Assembly: GCA_001986395.2 (NCBI GenBank)
Contig: MQVO02000007.1
Coordinates: 1,054,001-1,118,000, forward strand
Reading direction: 5' to 3'
Length of the DNA stretch: 64,000 nt
From: Irpex lacteus
Taxonomy: Eukaryota; Basidiomycota; Agaricomycetes; Polyporales; Irpicaceae
Part shown: positions 56,407 to 64,000 of the stretch, piece after piece
Layout: the number at the start of each line of letters is the position of its first letter
Numbering within the stretch: position 1 is the stretch's first letter
The notes under the pieces: model-generated
The model's input: the letters and a program-made list of their open reading frames with translations, nothing else
What the model was told of the DNA's origin: nothing
The model's database searches: none
Program-made: the position numbers and the translations under genes

Positions 56407-58116
56407 ATGACTTCCACTCCTGTCTACCACAGCGCCGTCAACGCAAAATCAAAGCGGCCTCACGTCTTTGCCGCAACGGAATACGGCAATGCGGCATCCT
56501 TCTGGGTAGAGTACCCTTCGGGTCTCATCGACCTCACCAGGACAGCCCACCTCCCCAGCGCACAAAGAGCACACGACCAACCTGTCGAAGAGCACGACCT
56601 CGTCCACGAAGATGTCGTCCACACACCGCCACTTCTCGCAGAAACACAGTTCGAGGTCAACGTCGAATGCGACAGAGTCCTGCGTCTGAACAAGGCACAC
56701 ACCGCCATCGTGATCATCGACATGCAAAAGTGAGTGTTCTAGCTATCTATCCGTTTAGCGATATATTGGGTACACCACCATCACAACGTTGTGTGCTATC
56801 GCTTGAACTCTTGTTGACAGAGCCGAGCTAACCCAAGAACAGTTATTTCCTGCATCCAGATCTGAGGGAACATCCCACCGGCCTCGACTGCGTAGTCCCG
56901 CTCATGGACACCGTCAACTCCCTCCGCACGCTCGGTGTCAAGATCATCTGGTGGTACGTCATACACACACTGTCTCTAATATCACCGCTCACTCCAATCT
57001 CTCGCTTCTTGTCTTCACCCTCGCACTCCGCCCTCGCTGCACTGACAACACCCCGATAACGACAACAACAACAACAACGATGACGACGTTACAACGACCA
57101 TCAGCAACTGGGGCCTCACCGACCACGAACTCACCACCATCCCGCCCTCCCTCGTCCGCGGGTTCATGAAGAACGGCCGGGGCGGGTTCGGCGCAGCGCT
57201 CCCAGAGCCGTTCGGTCGTCTCCTCATGCGAGACCAGTACAATTCCCAGCTGTACGGCCCGCTGCAGCACCTGTACGAACAGGGCAAGGCCGAAGGCACG
57301 GACGTGTGGATACACAAGAACCGGTGCGTACATTTCTATTGAGATTGATGTTTCCGCGAGGGCGTGCGTGGTCGTGGAACAGACTCACGTAACCATGAGA
57401 GTGTATGGCCATGGAAGGTATACGTTCAGACGGTACACAGTCTATGGCGGTGCGCGTGTACCAATAGTTCAGGGAATTTCTGATCGTCTTGACGACCCAT
57501 CCACCCACCGCTCCACGAGAACATACAGTACATACACTGGGAGTCAAGGAGCTGGGAGCTGGGAACTTGGCGGGCGGACATGACGTGCTGCCCGTGTCTC
57601 CACTACGCCCGTGGATCTTCACGTATACGTAAACCTACACCGCACGCCCTTGCAAATCACCTCGTAGCCTTCCCGAGACGTCATCGCTGACTTTACGTTC
57701 GTAGGATGAGCGGACTATGGGGGCCGCAAAGCGCACTGGATCTCTACCTGCAAGAAGAAGGCATATCGACGTTGTTCTTCGCGGGCGTGAACGCAGACCA
57801 GTGTGTGCTGGGTACCGTAGTGGATTCGTATTTCCGCGGGTACGACTGTATCGTATTGAGCGATTGCGTGGCGACTACCTCTCCCACTGGAGCGTATGAG
57901 AATGTGTTGTATAACAGTATGAATGTGCGTGCGCTTTTCTTGATTGCTATCTCCTTCTCCTTCCCTATCTCTGTCCACATTATATTCAACACTGACTTTT
58001 GTGGCATCACAACTCTACAGAGCTACGGATTTGTAACAGACTCTGCACGAGTCGTAGAAGCAGCCGACGCCGACGCCGAGAGGATGGAAGACGACGATGA
58101 CTCCGCCAACGACTAA
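56407..58116 (+). CDS. Isochorismatase-like cysteine hydrolase
   Basis: MTSTPVYHSAVNAKSKRPHV begins the protein. The core has the catalytic Asp segment KAHTAIVIIDMQ, then FLHPDLREHPTGLDCVVPLM, TVNSLRTLGVKIIWC, NWGLTDHELTTIPPSLVRGF and MKNGRGGFGAALPEPFGRLL. WIHKNRMSGLWGPQSALDLY supplies the Lys, and LFFAGVNADQCVLGTVVDSY carries the nucleophile Cys. SDCVATTSPTGAYENVLYNS completes the fold. These enzymes hydrolyse amides or vinyl ethers; the substrate of the fungal clade is unknown, and isochorismate itself is unlikely. Five exons; the join W-C-NWG uses a GTACGT donor and a CATCAG acceptor at 57095-57102. The acidic end (ERMEDDDDSAND) is unusual. Confidence 0.88.
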
Positions 58117-58824
58117 CTTCCTCCATCGACCACGTACCCATCCACCCAATGCTCAACGTCATATAGAAAGTAGACTTCAACGTCGACCCAACTGATACCG
58201 CTAATCGAAAAATCTCGGTTTCGTCGCTATGATACCCTTCCTGCTACCTACCCTCTCTCCATATCAAGATACGGAATATATAGACACTCGGAACTAGAGA
58301 ATAAAGAAAGAGTTGTACAATATATCGATTCTCCTCCCCTCCCTCCGTCGATTATGCATACATATGTCGATATGTAGAATCAAAAGTCTAGAATGTACAG
58401 TATATCTAGTCACAATTACGCCTATATACGGTCATTGCGTCTTGTGTTGTAATACGTCTTGAACGAGTCAGGCTCAACACAACTACGAGCATTGGGCGTA
58501 CATGTTATATTGCATTCAAAGGAAGTTGTACTTTTTACATATGCGTACGTACACCACCTGCCTCGGACTCGCAAAGACAGGGTTACGAAAACAAGGGAGA
58601 AATGCTACAAGCAGTTTATAAGGGCTCTGGCTAAGTATACATGGGGATGACGGTGGATCGTGGACTCGGGATGATTGACGATGAGTAAAATGTGGATTAG
58701 GATTCGGTTGGTTGAGGATGAGGGTGTGTTAGAGATGAGAGATATGGGAGAGATGAGTGGCCATGATCATGGGCGAGTCGAATTGGTCGAATGATGTCCG
58801 TCGTATGTTTGCAGTACAAAAAAT
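58117..58824. other. Convergent intergenic region
   Basis: About 700 bases between convergent stop codons. Plus-strand sequence near 58270-58440 is rich in AT and TATATAG strings, plausibly polyadenylation regions. No gene is supported. Confidence 0.45.
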
Positions 58825-61623
58825 CTAGGCTCTCCACTCTACGCTCGTCCTTCTCGCAAGCTACAAATGAAGAATCAACACCTCTTCAAAAATAACGTAA
58901 GAAACCTGAACGTACCTCAGCGTTGACGACCTTCCTCCTCGTATAAAAATTATCCCCCTTCTTCCCCGCTCCCTCAGCCACAGGCATACCAGTAATACTC
59001 GTCTTCCGCGCCATCATCCGGTTATACTCCTCGAACGTGCTCATCGTCGGAGACGGACGCGCGACGATAGGCCTCGGCATCACTACGTCGCTCTGTCTGC
59101 TCTCCCTCCCGCTACTGCCGCTATCACTGCTGCTCCCGCTGAATGATATGGCCGACGCTGGTGGAGTCAAAGGCTCGTACTCTTCAGTAATGGTTTGCTT
59201 CTTGGCTTCTAGGGCAGAAACCTGAGGTGCGGTGGTACTTTGCTCTTGGGGTGAGACCTGAGTCGAGATCGTGAGGTCGAGAGTGTTCTCCCCGTGTTTG
59301 CTTGACGGACGAAGAGGACTACGCGGTGGGAGAGGAGGAGCTGGTCGTCTCCTTGGCGGACGCACCGGTGCTTCAGGGCTGTTCAGGTCCACGGTACCGA
59401 GAGGAAGTTGAATGGCTTCGTCTGTTGAAGGCGTGATTGGTAAATTGTGCGTGTCATCTGTGATAGTCGCAGTGTCGGTGCTGTCGTCTACGTTAGGGAG
59501 AGATGGAGGGTAGATAGATGGTGTCGAAGGAGTAAGGGAGGCGTGCTTGAGATGTCGAGGCGTTTGTGAGGAGACATTCAAGTTTGAGTTGTCCGTACCA
59601 CTGGTCTGTTGTGGTTCATCGGTGGTAATGGCGACGCCGACGGAGGAGCTGCCGTAGCTTGGCCGCGACGAATGCGTGAGTCGGTTGGGGTTGGTGTACG
59701 AGCTGAATGGTCCATTGTACGAGGGCAGTGCGTTGAACGCGGGACGTCCGATCGACTTGTCTCCCGCACCAACACCAGCGAACCCGGAGGTGCGGGGAAG
59801 ATGCGCCATCACGGGACCAGGAATCTCCTCGATTTCGTCATCCAGCAAGTTCCGGCTTTGACGAGGCTGGGTGTTCAAACCCACACCAGCACCGACGAGA
59901 TTCCTGTGAGAGGCATCCAAGGGTGCGTATCGCATCTGTGTGGGAGACGGCGACTCGCGAGGGTCCTCGAATGGGTTGTCCGGCATCGGTAACGGTTTCG
60001 AGATGCTCAGCCGGATACGTCGGCGGCGACGACGCTTGCACATGATGAATGAGATGATGGCGGCTATTGTGGCCACGATGAGACCCACGACCACGAACAC
60101 ACCGGCCACGGCGCCTCCATTGGCTAGGAACCTGAATCAAAAACGAGCAGACGAAAATCAATTAGAACCCAGAGTAAATCCTCACGGTCAAGAAGTGGTG
60201 GGAGAACACGTACCCATGCTTGGTAGCTGCCGTGGTATCACCAATTCCCCAAATGCCAGTGGGATTCGCGATGATGTGTGTGACCGACACCAGTACACCG
60301 TCCGGTTCCGTCGAGACTCCCACACTTGTGATAACCGGGGGAATGGATGGTGTAGCTCTTCCCTTCGAGTCTGTTCCGGTGACAAACACAGGCGAGCTAA
60401 ACGTGCTCTCGGGCGGCTCCGTAATCGTAGACGTGGAGATTGTCCTAAAGTTGCCTGTGCTACCCGACTGAGTCGGAGCGAGTATTTGGGTCGGTGACTG
60501 TGTAGGGATTTGGAAAGGGGGCTGAGCAGAAGAGTCAGAATTACCGTTCGATGCGTGACTAGATGCAGAAGGGGAGGGAGAAGGGGTAATCACTCCCTTG
60601 CCAGGAGTGGGCGAAGGATCGGAAGAAGAATGTGCATTCGAACTAACCGACGATGGACCCGGAGACTGGGTCTCTGTGTGAGGTTTAACAGGTGACACCG
60701 TGGGCGAACCTGCGTGCGCTGAGTCCGACGAAGAAGATGGAGGTGCGGCTGGAAGTGAGAATGGTGGTGAAGATTTCGAGGCAGATGGCGCTTCCGAAGG
60801 ACCAGCAGCAGCAGAGGAACCAGGCTCTTTCGCGGGCGTATCTGCTGGCGTGCTCGCCGATACCGATGGGCTTGAGCTACCAAAGTCCGAGCCAGAATTC
60901 TTAGGAGGGCTTGCTGCTGCCTGATTTATCGGAGTCGTCCTGACTCTTCTTGAAGCCTTTGGAGACATGTCGACAGCTGAGGACAGAGTAGACGGAGGTG
61001 GAGTAATTTCGGCAGTAAAACTTGACGTGACCGAATTATGCGATATTGCTTCCACTGAAGTTGTGGCAGTTGGCGCTGGCAGGTGAGTTGTCGGAATAGC
61101 GGTTGACAGTGACACTTGGGAGCTCGAAAACCTCGGTGCAGCAGACGAAACAGAGGCTACGGTAGTCGCACTAGCGGGATCTACAGGAGGCAAGGGAATG
61201 CGAGTGGGAGCAACCGGACTTGAAGACGAGGGACCTTTAGATGAACTTGCAGCGGCCGAAGTCACGATAAGAGCCACAGAGGAGAGAGGGAGAGGGATGG
61301 AGGAACTCTGTTGCGATGACGGTATACCTGCAGAGACACTGGCCCTAAGCACAGGTGTCGTGAGGGGTACAGAGGTCGCAGCGGCAGAGGGTAAGGACAC
61401 CCTGGCGGATGAGGATCCAACAGAGGTTGCGGGTGCACTCGATGACCCGTTTATGAAGGACGCAATAGCAGTCCCAGAGACCGACGCCGCGGTACTAACC
61501 AAGACCAGGGGTGCGGACGCTGAACATGGGAGTGAGACAGCCGTTTAACCTCAATTATATGAAGAGTGTGTACTCACAGTTGACTATCGTGGAGAACTGA
61601 ACTGACCCGGACACAGTACTCAT
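58825..61623 (-). CDS. Ser/Thr/Pro-rich (mucin-like) single-pass membrane protein B
   Basis: The short first exon MSTVSGSVQFSTIVN joins a long ectodomain through a GTGAGT donor, splitting a Ser codon, with no signal peptide. The ectodomain (about 400 residues) is Ser/Thr/Pro/Ala-rich. Its membrane-proximal part reads VGVSTEPDGVLVSVTHIIAN. The transmembrane segment is FLANGGAVAGVFVVVGLIVA plus TIAAIISFIM, followed by CKRRRRRRIRLS. The cytosolic tail has PLPMPDNPFEDPRESPSPTQ, YAPLDASHRNLVGAG and Pro-rich stretches (APPLPPRSPLRPSS). The last exon after VVNAE probably starts LARRTSVEWRA. The transmembrane and juxtamembrane blocks match the paralogue at 53084-55523, whereas the tails differ. O-mannosylated surface sensor or adhesion roles are possible; neither is shown. 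Confidence 0.75.
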
Positions 61624-62651
61624 CGTCCGGTGGCGCACAGAGGCAGGACGGGGGTCGGTGCTCTGGCTGAAGCAACTGTGCTTGCAAGAGCCTGAGCTGG
61701 CTGGACGGCGGAAAAGCGGTAAGATAATGCATCTGCAGGGGGTATATAGATGGTCAGAGACGAGAAGCAGCGACGACGTGGTCAATCGGGTAAATCTCGA
61801 AAGTAACCCACCGACATCCGAGCTTCCCACTGGTACCAGGATTCCCAGCCGTCAACTGACTGGGTCATGTCTGGATGAACCTCGCGTACATTGTCTGATC
61901 CCTGTCGTTATGCTATAATCCAGGGTCTTCTCGTTGATGAAGAAGACTAGGTCAGTATGGTTATTGCGACATGCGCCCGTTCGCCATTCGTCGCGATTTA
62001 ACTCTTCAACCTTGTTTGCACTTGGGTTGATCAGGCGGATTCGCACTCATGACCCCACAGGCATGCGCTGCTCGTCGGCCACTGGCAATCCTTCTTGTGC
62101 TACCCTGTACTTGTGCTGCAGGGCGAGCATAAGGAGGCTCATCATAGACCTCGGTAGACAATGGTCAGACGAAAGCTAGAAGCAGGCGCTAGAAAATCAT
62201 CACATGGAAAACGACCAGTTAACGACCAGAGATACCCTAATTCCATCCAAAGATAACGAAAATCAAACTACGTGAGAGCCGGAATGTCCACCAGAAATAG
62301 TACAAATCATATCATACAATATGCAGAGAAAAGCAATGAACGAAATTATCGGGATCCATTATACAGGTAATGCGAGCATGTAGAGGCTGGAATGTAGATG
62401 TGTGTGAGACCAAGTGGAGTACGTGTGCGTACCGCAAAGGGAGAAGTAGACATAGGTAGGGTCGTTGAAGCACCGCAGATCCGGATATAAGGTGCATGGG
62501 AAGAGAGGCGGCGGGAGAAGTGAGAAACCGAGGGGACGGCTGTAAGTAGCGTACGCAACGTTTGTTAGTAAACTCAGTCAGTCCCATGCTAAAGGAACGC
62601 ACCTTAGCGCATTTCTGCTGCGTATAACATACCATCCCACACTGACCTCCA
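61624..62651. other. Intergenic region between mucin-like gene B and the Rab4-like gene
   Basis: About 1 kb holding the promoter of gene B and the 3' UTR of the Rab4-like gene. A 65-residue minus-strand frame at 61852-62046 looks protein-like but has no recognisable domain and no supported exons around it. TATATAGATG near 61741-61750 on the plus strand (CATCTATATA on the minus) lies about 120 bases upstream of the start of gene B and could be its TATA box. Confidence 0.45.
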
Positions 62652-63759
<1,108 letters not shown>

Positions 63760-64000
63760 GACAACGTCACGAGTGTGTTTGGGTGGAGGGCGGGAAGTGC
63801 CCTTGCGGGGCGTGCTTGGTGTTCAGAGCAGCACCGACTCGGAACCAATCCGCCTCCATGATCCAGCGCCACAAAGCTTTCACGTGATGTAACTTCCCTT
63901 TTCGGCGGTTTGACGCCCACAATGAAAAGTAGCTCGCGCAGTCACTTTCATTCACCTCTGACTTTTCGTATATCAATTGCACAAGGTCGCACTCATATTA
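63760..64000. promoter_or_regulatory. Region upstream of the Rab4-like gene
   Basis: About 240 bases at the right edge. They most likely hold the Rab4 promoter. Minus-strand frames here lack recognisable content, so a further gene cannot be judged from this stub. Confidence 0.35.

Noticed and set aside
61852..62046. Minus-strand frame of 65 residues upstream of mucin-like gene B
   Set aside because: It reads like protein but I found no joining exons, conserved motif or plausible start. It is kept only as a remark in the intergenic entry.

Overview
The window is nuclear DNA of a basidiomycete fungus, most likely an Agaricomycete. The evidence is short introns (about 50-60 bases, GT..AG) in nearly every gene, close gene packing on both strands, and homologues typical of mushroom-forming fungi. 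I cannot fix the genus. I see no rRNA, tRNA, transposon or CRISPR array. I built the gene models by hand by joining reading frames across plausible introns, so the outer limits are firmer than some internal splice sites.

Layout. 0-4 kb: a possible partial gene, a Rap1-like telomere protein (two BRCT domains plus Myb) and a Tim17-type complex I subunit. 4-8 kb: an EED-like WD40 protein (Polycomb PRC2) converging on a secreted precursor made of ten tandem peptide repeats separated by Lys-Arg sites. 8-16 kb: ESF1 (rRNA processing), NUS1 (dolichol synthesis), SEC17 (alpha-SNAP) and phosphoacetylglucosamine mutase (UDP-GlcNAc/chitin precursor). 16-25 kb: a GH76 wall enzyme, an unknown coiled-coil/AT-hook protein, DUG3 (glutathione breakdown), ICE2 (ER membrane) and the molybdopterin synthase large subunit. 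25-37 kb: ADP/ATP carrier, IRC3 mitochondrial helicase, a pseudouridine glycosidase-kinase fusion, a SIZ/PIAS SUMO ligase and NudC. 37-52 kb: a DUF2235 hydrolase, an F-box protein, a large unknown multi-pass membrane protein, an FMN-dependent reductase, RRP36 (rRNA processing) and an unknown tail-region membrane protein. 53-64 kb: two paralogous Ser/Thr/Pro-rich single-pass membrane proteins on either side of an isochorismatase-like hydrolase, then a Rab4-type GTPase.

Most genes are ordinary housekeeping genes, and neighbours do not form an obvious pathway cluster. The most notable item is the repeat precursor at 6487-7724. It has a signal peptide, a short pro-region and ten near-identical 33-35 residue units cut out by Kex2-type sites, most starting with X-Pro dipeptides that suggest further trimming. 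This is the layout of a secreted fungal multi-peptide (KEP-type) precursor whose product I do not recognise. Second are the two mucin-like membrane proteins at 53.1-55.5 and 58.8-61.6 kb. They share a transmembrane and juxtamembrane block but have no visible signal peptide. Third, the EED homologue appears to lack the tryptophan-tyrosine pair used by animal EED to read H3K27me3.
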